From Mesorhizobium huakuii (GTDB taxonomy: Bacteria; Pseudomonadota; Alphaproteobacteria; Rhizobiales; Rhizobiaceae), in contig NZ_CP050296.1 of assembly GCF_014189455.1 (NCBI RefSeq), forward strand, positions 2,414,001-2,478,000: DNA of 64,000 nucleotides, written 5' to 3'. Shown piece after piece: positions 53,943 through 60,750 of the stretch. Within the stretch, counting starts at the first letter, position 1, and each line of letters starts with the position of its first letter. The position numbers and the translations under genes are program-made. A model generated the notes under the pieces. The model made no database searches and was not told where the DNA came from. It saw only the letters and a program-made list of their open reading frames with translations.

Positions 53943-54494
53943 TCATCCGGCTGCGTTTTCGCGCTGGACGATCGCCATCATGATCGTATCGCCGTATTGC
54001 CCGTCGATACAGATAGCGTCGCGCTGCACACCCTCCCTGACAAACCCGACCTTGTCGTAGAGAGCGATGGCGCGGGCATTGTCGGCATGCACGGACAGCT
54101 CGACGCGGACAAAGCCCACCTTGCGTGCCTGCGCCAAGGTCGCGTTGATAAGCCGCAGTCCGAGGCCACGCCCGCGATGGGAGGCAACAATCCCCATTCC
54201 GAGGCTGCCGCGATGGGCATGGATGAGCCGGTCATGGCGTGAGATATCGCACCAACCGACAACCCCGCCACGAACCACGGCGACGAAACCTGGATCGCCT
54301 GCCGCGATACGGTCCAATACGAATCGCCGGGTTTGATCCAGTGGTGGCGCCTCGAGGAAAGACAGGTACTTCCGCTCACGCGCAACGAGATCAAGCGCGC
54401 GATGAAAGCTTTCGATATGATCCGGCGTTATCGGCGCGATCGCGATCGTTTCAATATCGTTGCTGTCATCGACCATTGGCTTGACCGACGTCAT
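53943..54494 (-). CDS. GNAT-family N-acetyltransferase
   Basis: A 183-residue GNAT: IETIAIAPITPDHIESFHRALDLVARERKYLSFLEAPPL, GWCDISRHDRLIHAHRGSLGMGIVASHRGRGLGLRLINATLAQARKVGF (motif A with R-G-R-G-L-G), and the terminal FVREGVQRDAICIDGQYGDTIMM, which resembles RimI/phosphinothricin-type acetyltransferases. It follows another GNAT gene by 3 bases. The substrate is unknown. The start may also be the ATG at 54476. Confidence 0.88.
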   Translation of the reverse strand: MTSVKPMVDDSNDIETIAIAPITPDHIESFHRALDLVARERKYLSFLEAPPLDQTRRFVLDRIAAGDPGFVAVVRGGVVGWCDISRHDRLIHAHRGSLGMGIVASHRGRGLGLRLINATLAQARKVGFVRVELSVHADNARAIALYDKVGFVREGVQRDAICIDGQYGDTIMMAIVQRENAAG

Positions 54495-54497
54495 CGA

Positions 54498-55085
54498 TCA
54501 AAAATGCACCCAGTTGCGCAGGCTAATCCACGTCTTGCGATCCAGCCTGTAGCGCTCGACCGGCACCTGGCCGGCGACGATCGAATTCAGCATGCCCTGG
54601 CCGGCATACTGGAAGCCGCACTTGTGGATCACCCGGCGCGAGGCCGGATTGATGACCCGCGTCGAGGCATGCAGCACCTGGACCGACGTCTTCTGGAAGG
54701 CGAGGTCGACCAGCGCGTGGGCCGCTTCCGTCGCATAGCCGCGCTTCCAGTAGGGTTCGCCGATCCAGTAGCCGAGCTCCAGCCCGCGATCGGTGGTGTT
54801 GAGCCCGGCGCAGCCGACGAAAGTGTCGGTGCCGGCCAGCGTCAGCGCATAGGCGATGCCGGCGCGGCGCGACCTTGTCATGGCGAGGAAAGCCCGGGCC
54901 TCGGCCTCGCCATAGGGGTGCGGCATGCGCGCCAGCATTTCGGCGACATGACGGTTGTCGGCAAGCTCGACCAGTTGCGCGATGTCGCTCTCGCTCGGCG
55001 CCCGCATCACCAGCCGCTCGGTGACCAGCACCGGGCAGTCTATCGCGTAACTTTCGTCTTCTGAGTCTTCCGCTTCGGCAACCAT
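54498..55085 (-). CDS. GNAT-family acetyltransferase (RimJ/RimL-like)
   Basis: A 195-residue protein, start MVAEAEDSEDESYAIDCPVL with GGAGGAC upstream. The RimJ/L pattern is LVTERLVMRAPSESDIAQLVELADNRHVAEML, GYWIGEPYWKRGYATEAAHALVDLAFQ (G-Y-A-T-E-A) and VLHASTRVINPASRRVIHKCGF. Such enzymes acetylate ribosomal-protein N-termini or small molecules. Placed after rpmA beyond a terminator; probably a separate transcript with the following GNAT. Confidence 0.9.
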   Translation of the reverse strand: MVAEAEDSEDESYAIDCPVLVTERLVMRAPSESDIAQLVELADNRHVAEMLARMPHPYGEAEARAFLAMTRSRRAGIAYALTLAGTDTFVGCAGLNTTDRGLELGYWIGEPYWKRGYATEAAHALVDLAFQKTSVQVLHASTRVINPASRRVIHKCGFQYAGQGMLNSIVAGQVPVERYRLDRKTWISLRNWVHF

Positions 55086-55105
55086 TTCAAAGTCCTCCAG
55101 GCACA

Positions 55106-55137
55106 AGAAAAAGGGGAGATGGAAACCCATCTCCCCT
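55106..55137 (-). terminator. Terminator of the rplU-rpmA operon
   Basis: On the minus strand GGGGAGATGG-GTTT-CCATCTCCCC is followed by TTTTTCTT. A strong intrinsic terminator about 70 bases after rpmA and 20 bases before the GNAT start. Confidence 0.92.
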
Positions 55138-55204
55138 GATCCTTTCCTGGCGTTGCCAGACACCGGTTCCCGAGATGGGCGCCGGTGTTCTAGTGCGGAA
55201 CCGG

Positions 55205-55474
55205 CTACTCCGCGGCTTTGGTAATCGGGTTGACCGATACGTAGGTTCGGCCGTTGGCTTTTTTGTTGAACGTCACGGCGCCGGATTCGAGCGCGAAAAG
55301 GGTATGGTCCGTGCCCATGCCGACATTGACGCCGGGATGCCAGGTCGTGCCGCGTTGACGAATGATGATGTTGCCCGGGATGACGGCTTCGCCGCCGAAC
55401 TTCTTCACGCCCAGACGCTTGGAATGCGAGTCGCGACCGTTGCGCGACGAGCCGCCAGCTTTCTTGTGTGCCAT
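55205..55474 (-). CDS. rpmA: 50S ribosomal protein L27
   Basis: An 89-residue bL27 starting [29 protein letters not shown], the conserved N-terminus near the peptidyl-transferase centre, then [26 protein letters not shown]. No N-terminal cleavage extension as in Firmicutes. It follows rplU by about 100 bases and ends at an intrinsic terminator. Confidence 0.98.
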   Translation of the reverse strand: MAHKKAGGSSRNGRDSHSKRLGVKKFGGEAVIPGNIIIRQRGTTWHPGVNVGMGTDHTLFALESGAVTFNKKANGRTYVSVNPITKAAE

Positions 55475-55572
55475 CTAACTAACTCCGTTGCGCCGCAAGG
55501 CGCCTAAAAGGCCTTATGAACGCGTTCGCGTTCCGTTTCAAGTCCGATCCGGCGGATGTTTCGCCGGAAAAA

Positions 55573-56256
55573 TTACTTCTTCGCCAGTTCCTTGGCCTGT
55601 TCGCGCCAGTCCTTGATCTGGTCGGCGCTAAACGGCATGTGCTCGTCGATCTTGGCGACATCCTTGTCGGTCAGCTTGGCGAGCTGCACGAAGGTGATGA
55701 TGCCCTGCTCGTTAAGATCCTTGGCGGCGACCGGGCCGATGCCCTTGATCACGGTCAGGTCGTCCGGCTCGCCCTTCGGCGCCTTGAACAGCGGCGCGGC
55801 GGCCGTCTCGGCCGTCACTTCTGCCTTGGGGGCAGCTTCCTTCTTGGCCTTGGCCTCCTTCGGCGCGGCCTCGGCCTTAGCCTCGGCAGCAACCTCAGCC
55901 TTGGCTTCCGCCTTCACGGCGGCCTTCTTGGCGGGCTTGGCGCCACCCAGCAGGATCTCGGCGATCCGCACGGTGGTCAGAAGCTGGCGATGGCCGATCT
56001 TGCGGCGCGAATTCTGGCGGCGGCGCTTCTTGAAAGCGATGACCGTGCGGTTCTTGCCCTGCTCGACGACTTCAGCGGTAACCAGAGCGCCATCGACGAA
56101 CGGCGCGCCGAACGTGACATTCTCGCCCTCGCCATGCGCGAGCACGTGGCCGATCTCGACGATATCGCCGACATTGGCTTCGACTTTTTCGATCTTCAGG
56201 AGATCGTTGGCGGCAACGCGATACTGCTTACCGCCCGTTTTAATGACTGCGAACAT
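55573..56256 (-). CDS. rplU: 50S ribosomal protein L21 with C-terminal HhH extension
   Basis: A 227-residue protein, start [31 protein letters not shown]. The bL21 core covers about residues 1-103 (ending [24 protein letters not shown]). It is followed by a ~55-residue Ala/Lys/Glu-rich linker and a helix-hairpin-helix-like domain [44 protein letters not shown] (the GIGP hairpin). Usual L21 is about 103 residues. The HhH type seen resembles those fused to other ribosome or quinone-related proteins in alphaproteobacteria; function of the tail unknown. Followed by rpmA. Confidence 0.96.
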   Translation of the reverse strand: MFAVIKTGGKQYRVAANDLLKIEKVEANVGDIVEIGHVLAHGEGENVTFGAPFVDGALVTAEVVEQGKNRTVIAFKKRRRQNSRRKIGHRQLLTTVRIAEILLGGAKPAKKAAVKAEAKAEVAAEAKAEAAPKEAKAKKEAAPKAEVTAETAAAPLFKAPKGEPDDLTVIKGIGPVAAKDLNEQGIITFVQLAKLTDKDVAKIDEHMPFSADQIKDWREQAKELAKK

Positions 56257-56659
56257 TTTTTGCCTTTCGCTGTTCGGTCGGCCTCGATGAACCGCCTGAG
56301 GCGGTTCGGCCGTCTTTTTGTCAGTCTGCGGGTTCAAAAAACAAGCGGCGCGGAAGAACCCTCCACGCCGATTGCGCGCTGTCCCTAACCGAAGGTTGAG
56401 TTGGAGTCAAGGCAAACGGCCGTTGCCGGGTCTGGTGATTGGCGGGCAACCACTTGTCGTGTCAACATGACGACCCAGCGTTACCGTCGCCTGGAGATGG
56501 GAGGCATGGCTGGCCGTGAAACCGTATGGGCTCGACGGTAAACACCGCCTTGAATCCGCCACTTGTCCGGCAAGCCAAATATCGGCGGATTTGGCCTTGT
56601 AACCTGCCCGTTCAGCCGTTATCTAGTGCGCCGCGCCGGCAACGGCCGACCATGACCGC
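56257..56659. other. Interval between rplU and tRNA-Ser
   Basis: No gene recognised in about 400 bases. The left end (56257-56400) is the rplU leader, which contains AAAAAGACGGCCGAACCGCC-type inverted sequence (GGCGGTTC/GAACCGCC near 56289-56310) that may be a leader hairpin. The right end is the tRNA promoter region. Confidence 0.4.
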
Positions 56660-56749
56660 GGAGAGGTGGCAGAGTGGTCGAATGCACCGCACTCGAAATG
56701 CGGCATGGGTGCAAGCCCATCGGGGGTTCGAATCCCTCCCTCTCCGCCA
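56660..56749 (+). tRNA. tRNA-Ser (anticodon CGA)
   Basis: A 90-nt class II tRNA with acceptor arms GGAGAGG/CCTCTCC, the anticodon loop CTCGAAA in the stem CCGCA/TGCGG, a long variable arm (CATGGGTGCAAGCCCATCG), the T-loop GGTTCGAATCC and an encoded 3' CCA. The anticodon CGA reads UCG serine codons. Confidence 0.97.
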
Positions 56750-56842
56750 CCCTGCGCCCTGTGGGTTTCGGGTGGCAGGCCACCCGAAACCGCAATCGGG
56801 CGTAGGAGTGTCGCCCGAAGCTACGAAGTAGCGTAGGGGACC

Positions 56843-56959
56843 ATGTGGTACGTCTATTTCCTGCAGCTCCGTAACGGCGATATCTATGTCGGATCGACAA
56901 ACGATCCGTACCCCGCCGTGTGGCAGCGCACATGTCACGTGACAAAAATCCGACTATGA
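56843..56959 (+). pseudogene. GIY-YIG nuclease remnant after tRNA-Ser
   Basis: A 38-codon frame starting MWYVYFLQLRNGDIYVGSTND, the complete first strand of a GIY-YIG domain (Y-V-Y ... I-Y-V-G-S). It then diverges into 17 unrelated residues and stops. Full-length proteins are about 90 residues. The 3' part was removed or replaced, perhaps by an event at the tRNA-linked site. Confidence 0.6.
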
Positions 56960-57080
56960 TCGATAAATAAAAGGATCTCTAAGGGACCCAACCTGCGGAG
57001 GACCGTTTCGACATGCGTTCTGGGAAATCCAGCAGTGTCCGGCCGCTCCCTGGATCGGCTGTTTCACAACGGGTGATCAG

Positions 57081-57497
57081 ATGATCGGGCGAACTATAGC
57101 GACTGCCTTTGCAATTGCGGCTTCCTTTTCGCCTTCGCATGCGCAAGCACAGCATCGTTTGCCGAGCGGTTATAAATGGGGCCGCTGCCTGCTTGTCGTT
57201 CAGGGTGAGACCCGCATATCCGGAAAATGCTCCTATCAAATCGAGAAGGGCGGCGATTTCAATATTCAGGGGCCTCATCAGGTTTTCGCAGGTATCGACT
57301 ATCCCGACACCCATAGTGGGGCCGGTGAAATGTCCAAGGATTACTGGGCGGTTGTATACAAGGACCGAGATTCTTGGGCAGGCTATGCGAACGGGGATAT
57401 TCGCGACACCCACGGCGACGGACAAGATTGGGGAGCACTTCACCGCGAAGGCGCGTGCTATATTGGAAATGACGTCCGGGTGTGCCTTTGGCGTTAG
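57081..57497 (+). CDS. Hypothetical secreted protein, 138 aa
   Basis: The N-terminus MIGRTIATAFAIAASFSPSHAQA is a signal peptide. The mature domain (GRCLLVVQGETRISGKCSYQIEKGGDFNIQGP ... REGACYIGNDVRVCLWR) has four cysteines and a mostly beta pattern. No domain was recognised; related short secreted proteins with a GxCxLxVxGxxxIxGxCxY start occur in alphaproteobacteria. Monocistronic, between the GIY-YIG remnant and convergent parE. Confidence 0.65.
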   Translation: MIGRTIATAFAIAASFSPSHAQAQHRLPSGYKWGRCLLVVQGETRISGKCSYQIEKGGDFNIQGPHQVFAGIDYPDTHSGAGEMSKDYWAVVYKDRDSWAGYANGDIRDTHGDGQDWGALHREGACYIGNDVRVCLWR

Positions 57498-57532
57498 CCG
57501 ACTCCGGGCGGCAGTCTTTGACCTGAGCCGAC

Positions 57533-57826
57533 CTAGAGAATATCGCTCGCCCAATCCTCGTGTCCGTGTCGTATTCGGACAATGAGAATATCGCCATCTG
57601 CTTCGATCCGGTAGACGACAAGGTGGGCCTTGAACGGGTGGATGCGCATAGGCGGCGATATCTCATACCGCTCCCGGGCCATGCGAGGGTTCGCAGCGAT
57701 CAGATCGAGCATCGCAAACAACTGCTCATGGTACAGTCTGGCCTGCGCTGCGCCGAACAGGCGCACGCCCTGTTCGGCAATGGCGATGATGTCGTCTTCC
57801 GCCGCCAGGGAAAGGCGGAATCCCAC
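57533..57826 (-). CDS. parE: ParE-family toxin
   Basis: A 97-residue RelE/ParE-superfamily protein: FRLSLAAEDDIIAIAEQGVRLFGAAQARLYHEQLFAMLDLIAANPRMARERYEI, then HPFKAHLVVYRIEADGDILIVRIRHGHEDWASDIL. The terminal strand with R-I-R-H-G fits ParE, which poisons DNA gyrase. It starts with GTG, overlapping the parD stop by one base (TAGTG). The antitoxin gene comes first, the usual parDE order. Confidence 0.93.
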   Translation of the reverse strand: MGFRLSLAAEDDIIAIAEQGVRLFGAAQARLYHEQLFAMLDLIAANPRMARERYEISPPMRIHPFKAHLVVYRIEADGDILIVRIRHGHEDWASDIL

Positions 57827-58080
57827 TACCCATTGCCGCGCGGCGCATTGGCACGCGTCAGCGCCTCCGCAAAAAGCGCGTCTTTGGAACGAGTGCCGAT
57901 GCCGCTTTTCAGACCGTCATCGACAAAGCGCTGCATGGCCGCGATCTTGTCATTGCGCTCCTGATCCCGGCGGATCAAATCCCGCACATAGTCGCTGGCA
58001 TTGGCATAGCGACCTGTCTTGGTTTGCGCCTCGACCCAGTCTTTCATGGGATCAGGCAAGGACACGTTCATCGTCGCCAT
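57826..58080 (-). CDS. parD: ParD-family antitoxin
   Basis: An 84-residue protein with a ribbon-helix-helix N-terminus (MATMNVSLPDPMKDWVEAQTKTGRYANASDYVRDLIRRDQER) that binds its own operator, and a C-terminal toxin-binding tail (MQRFVDDGLKSGIGTRSKDALFAEALTRAN). The ATG at 58080 has GGAG 6 bases upstream. It represses the parDE promoter through the palindrome at 58101-58113. Confidence 0.94.
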   Translation of the reverse strand: MATMNVSLPDPMKDWVEAQTKTGRYANASDYVRDLIRRDQERNDKIAAMQRFVDDGLKSGIGTRSKDALFAEALTRANAPRGNG

Positions 58081-58100
58081 AGCGGTCTCCAATCACCTAC

Positions 58101-58130
58101 AATATGGCATATTTTGGCAAAGTTTGTCAA
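58101..58130 (-). promoter_or_regulatory. parDE promoter and operator
   Basis: On the minus strand TTGACA (58130-58125) is followed, after 18 bases, by CATATT, a good -35/-10 pair. AATATGGCATATT (58101-58113) is a perfect palindrome with one central base that covers the -10, the expected ParD site. Confidence 0.7.
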
Positions 58131-58169
58131 AGCTGGCTGCGCGTATCTCGCCGCCAGATGCCATTGCGG

Positions 58170-59051
58170 TCATCCTTTGCAGCGCCTCAGATGCTCGACC
58201 AGCGCGCGCAATTTCGGCGCGGCGTTGCGCCGGCTTGGATAATACAGATAGAAACCGGCAAAGCGCGGACAGTAGTCCTCCAGCAGCGGGACCAGTTCTC
58301 CCCGCTCGACAAACGGTCGAAAACTCTCCTCCATGCCGAAGGTGATGCCGGCGCCGGCCACGGCCAGCTTGATCATCAGCTCCATGTCGTTGGTGGTGAT
58401 TTCGGGCGCGACCGCGACGCTGAAATCCTTGCCGTCCTCGGTGAATTCCCAGCGGTAGGGAACCGCCTTGGGTGATGGCCGCCAGCCGATGCAGCGATGC
58501 CCGGCAAGGTCGGGAATGCCGAAGCGGTCGCGATAGGCTGGTGAGCAGACCGTCAGTTGCCGCTCGTCACCCGCTACGGGCACCGCGATCATGTCCTGTT
58601 CGATGACCTCTCCCAGCCGCACGCCCGCATCATAGCCTTCGGCGACGATATCGAACTCCTCGTCGGTCACCGTGATGTCGAGCCGGATTTCGGGATTGGC
58701 CTCGGTGAAGCCGGCGAGAAACGGTCCCGACAGGAAGCGCTCGGCGATCGAGGAGACGGCCAGCCGCAAATGCCCGCGCGGCCGGTCGCGCCACTGTTCG
58801 GTCTGGCTGAGCGCCGCGCGCACATCGGCGATGGCCGGCGCGACGTCTTCGTACAATTGCTCTCCCGCCTCGGTCAGGCTCACGCTGCGCGTCGTCCGTG
58901 AAACCAGCGCGATGCCGAGGTTTTCCTCGAGCCGCCGGATCGTCTGGCTGACGGCCGACCGGGTGACACCGAGCCGCTCGCCCGCCGCGCGGAAACTGCG
59001 TTCCTCGGCAACGAGTGCGAACACCGAAAGCATATTGAAATCGGGTAGCAT
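58170..59051 (-). CDS. LysR-family regulator
   Basis: A 293-residue regulator starting MLPDFNMLSVFALVAEERSFRAAGERLGVTRSAVSQTIRRLEENLGIALVSRTTRSVSLTEAGEQLYE (winged HTH), then the effector domain from HLRLAVSSIAERFLSGPFLAGFTEANPEI. Such CrgA/AaeR-like regulators often control a divergent oxidoreductase; here the divergent gene is the stop-interrupted SDR 112 bases away. Confidence 0.92.
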   Translation of the reverse strand: MLPDFNMLSVFALVAEERSFRAAGERLGVTRSAVSQTIRRLEENLGIALVSRTTRSVSLTEAGEQLYEDVAPAIADVRAALSQTEQWRDRPRGHLRLAVSSIAERFLSGPFLAGFTEANPEIRLDITVTDEEFDIVAEGYDAGVRLGEVIEQDMIAVPVAGDERQLTVCSPAYRDRFGIPDLAGHRCIGWRPSPKAVPYRWEFTEDGKDFSVAVAPEITTNDMELMIKLAVAGAGITFGMEESFRPFVERGELVPLLEDYCPRFAGFYLYYPSRRNAAPKLRALVEHLRRCKG

Positions 59052-59162
59052 TGGTTAGCTCAGCTTTCCACGGCGACAACAATTGGATGTCTTATCGCGA
59101 CAGTGGCGGAGACGTAAATCCTTGGCAATCTTGATCCCATTGAAGACGAAAGGATTTTTGCA

Positions 59163-59891
59163 ATGGCTCTCGACAAGGTCGTTCTCATCACTGGAGCCTC
59201 CAGCGGGATCGGCTCCGGCATTGCCCGCGAACTCGGGGCTGCCGGCGCCAGGCTGATGCTGGGTGCACGCCGCATCGACAGGCTGCAAGACCTGGCGGGC
59301 GAGATCCGCGCGAAAGGTGGGGAGGTGATGACCCGCAGGCTCGACGTGACCGACCGGACCGATGTCGCCGCCTTCGCGGAAGCCGCGCGCCAGGCCTGGG
59401 GGCAGGTCGACGTCATCATCAACAATGCCGGCATCATGCCGCTGTCGCTGATGGCGTCGATGAAGGTCGACGAGTGGGACCGCATGATCGACGTCAACAT
59501 CAAGGGCGTCCTGCACGGGATCGCCGCCGTGCTGCCGCAGATGACGGCGCGCTGAGCCGGCCACATCATCAACATAGCCTCCGTGGGTGCGCTCACCGTC
59601 TCGCCGACAGCGGCTATCTATTGCGCCACCAAATATGCGGTGCGGGCGATCTCCGACGGTCTTCGCCAGGAGAGGGATGACATCCGCGTCACCTGCATCC
59701 ATCCCGGCGTTGTCGAAAGCGAACTGGCCGACACCATCACCGATACGATTGCCGCTGAAGCGATGAAAACGTACCGCGCGATCGCGCTGCAACCGGATGC
59801 CATCGGCAGGGCGGTGCGCTTCGCCATCGAGCAGCCCGATGACGTCGACGTCAACGAGATCGTCGTGCGTCCGACACGGGCGGCGCACTGA
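59163..59891 (+). pseudogene. Short-chain dehydrogenase with in-frame TGA
   Basis: MALDKVVLITGASSGIGSGIARELGAAGARLMLGARR is a full SDR start (TGASSGIG), with NNAGIMPLSLM and VDEWDRMIDVNIKGVLHGIAAVLPQM. At 59553-59555 a TGA follows ACGGCGCGC (MTAR), and the same frame continues as AGHIINIASVGALTVSPTAAIYCATKYAVRAISDGLRQE (catalytic Ser and YxxxK motif) to a stop at 59891. The break removes the catalytic residues from the first product. A single substitution (for example TGA from GGA) explains it; the gene would otherwise give 242 residues. The ribosome site GAAAGGA precedes the start. Confidence 0.85.
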
Positions 59892-59929
59892 GCATGGCGC
59901 CGCTCGGCGTCACAACCACAGAGGACCAG

Positions 59930-60169
59930 ATGAACAACCATCCCTATGTCGGCATGTGGGTCACGGCCGACCGCACCATCCGCCACGAACTTTTAGCCGA
60001 CGGCCGCTATGTCGAGGCCAGGGGCAAACGCGAGCGTGCTTATCTGGGACGCTATCTCGTCACGGGGAATCACATCGATTATTGGGACGACACCGGCTTC
60101 ACAGCGGACGGCGAGTTCATCGACGGGATCCTGCACCACGCCGGCATGATCCTCTACCGGGATAGATGA
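59930..60169 (+). CDS. Atu4866-domain protein
   Basis: A 79-residue protein, MNNHPYVGMWVTADRTIRHELLADGRYVEARGKRERAYLGRYLVTGNHIDYWDDTGFTADGEFIDGILHHAGMILYR. The whole length matches the Atu4866 domain, a small lipocalin-like beta barrel found in rhizobia and named after an Agrobacterium structural-genomics target. Function unknown. Often it is next to an SDR; here it lies 38 bases after the interrupted SDR, so the two were probably an operon. AGAGGACC lies upstream of the ATG. Confidence 0.88.
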   Translation: MNNHPYVGMWVTADRTIRHELLADGRYVEARGKRERAYLGRYLVTGNHIDYWDDTGFTADGEFIDGILHHAGMILYRDR

Positions 60170-60260
60170 CGAGCCGTGCAGGCCGTCCGAACCGATTGGC
60201 GCGAACGGATTTCTAAGCCTCTGTTGCTATCGGTTTGCCGACGGACGGAGCTTCCAGGCA

Positions 60261-60635
60261 GTGACCCAGCGCGCCTTCATCATCTTGCTCATCCTGCTGG
60301 CGGTGGCGGTCGCGCTGTCGGCGACAGCGTTTCCGGGCTCGATGATCGGCTTCCTGTTTGCGATCGCCGGAGCCTTCTTCGTCGCAGTACCGGGAGCAGC
60401 CATCGGCGACGCGCTCAGACAGGGCGGCGTTCCGGTGACCGGCGAGCAACTCCTGTGGGCTCTGGCCGGCCTCTACGCCCTGCTCCCGCTTGGCGCCGCC
60501 GTGCAGGCATGGCTGCGGCTGAGACGAGGTGATTTCGACAAAGCTCGATCGGCAGCGCTACGCCTGGCGCTCCTGCTGGCGCTGCCGCTGATGGCCTGGC
60601 TGTCGGTCAATTCAATGCAACACGCCTGGCCGTGA
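60261..60635 (+). CDS. Hypothetical membrane protein, 124 aa
   Basis: GTG start (V-T-Q-R-A-F-I-I-L-L). Four hydrophobic segments are seen: about 4-22, 26-50, 62-82 and 98-116. A central loop reads DALRQGGVPVTGEQLLWALAGLY. No recognised domain. Convergent to the autotransporter gene, 91 bases away. Weak evidence beyond composition. Confidence 0.5.
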   Translation: MTQRAFIILLILLAVAVALSATAFPGSMIGFLFAIAGAFFVAVPGAAIGDALRQGGVPVTGEQLLWALAGLYALLPLGAAVQAWLRLRRGDFDKARSAALRLALLLALPLMAWLSVNSMQHAWP

Positions 60636-60688
60636 GGCTTGGCCTGGGCCGCTCATGGCGAACTCCGCAAATGCCGGGTTGCGGACGA

Positions 60689-60750
60689 CCAGCTGATCCC
60701 GATGGCTACCAGTTGATCTCGATCGCTTACCAGTTGATCCCGATCTTTGC
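60689..60750. repeat. Three imperfect tandem copies over the autotransporter 3' end
   Basis: CCAGCTGATCCCGATGGCTA (60689), CCAGTTGATCTCGATCGCTTA (60709) and CCAGTTGATCCCGATCTTTGC (60730) lie head to tail with period 20-21. The third copy encodes the last residues of the autotransporter (K-I-G-I-N-W, read on the minus strand); the other two lie after the stop. The copy at 60709 reads A-I-E-I-N-W and a stop in the same frame. Confidence 0.75.

Noticed and set aside
56612..56945. Minus-strand frames reading RGRDSNPR and EREGFEPP across tRNA-Ser
   Set aside because: These peptides are the well-known translation artefact of tRNA genes on the opposite strand.
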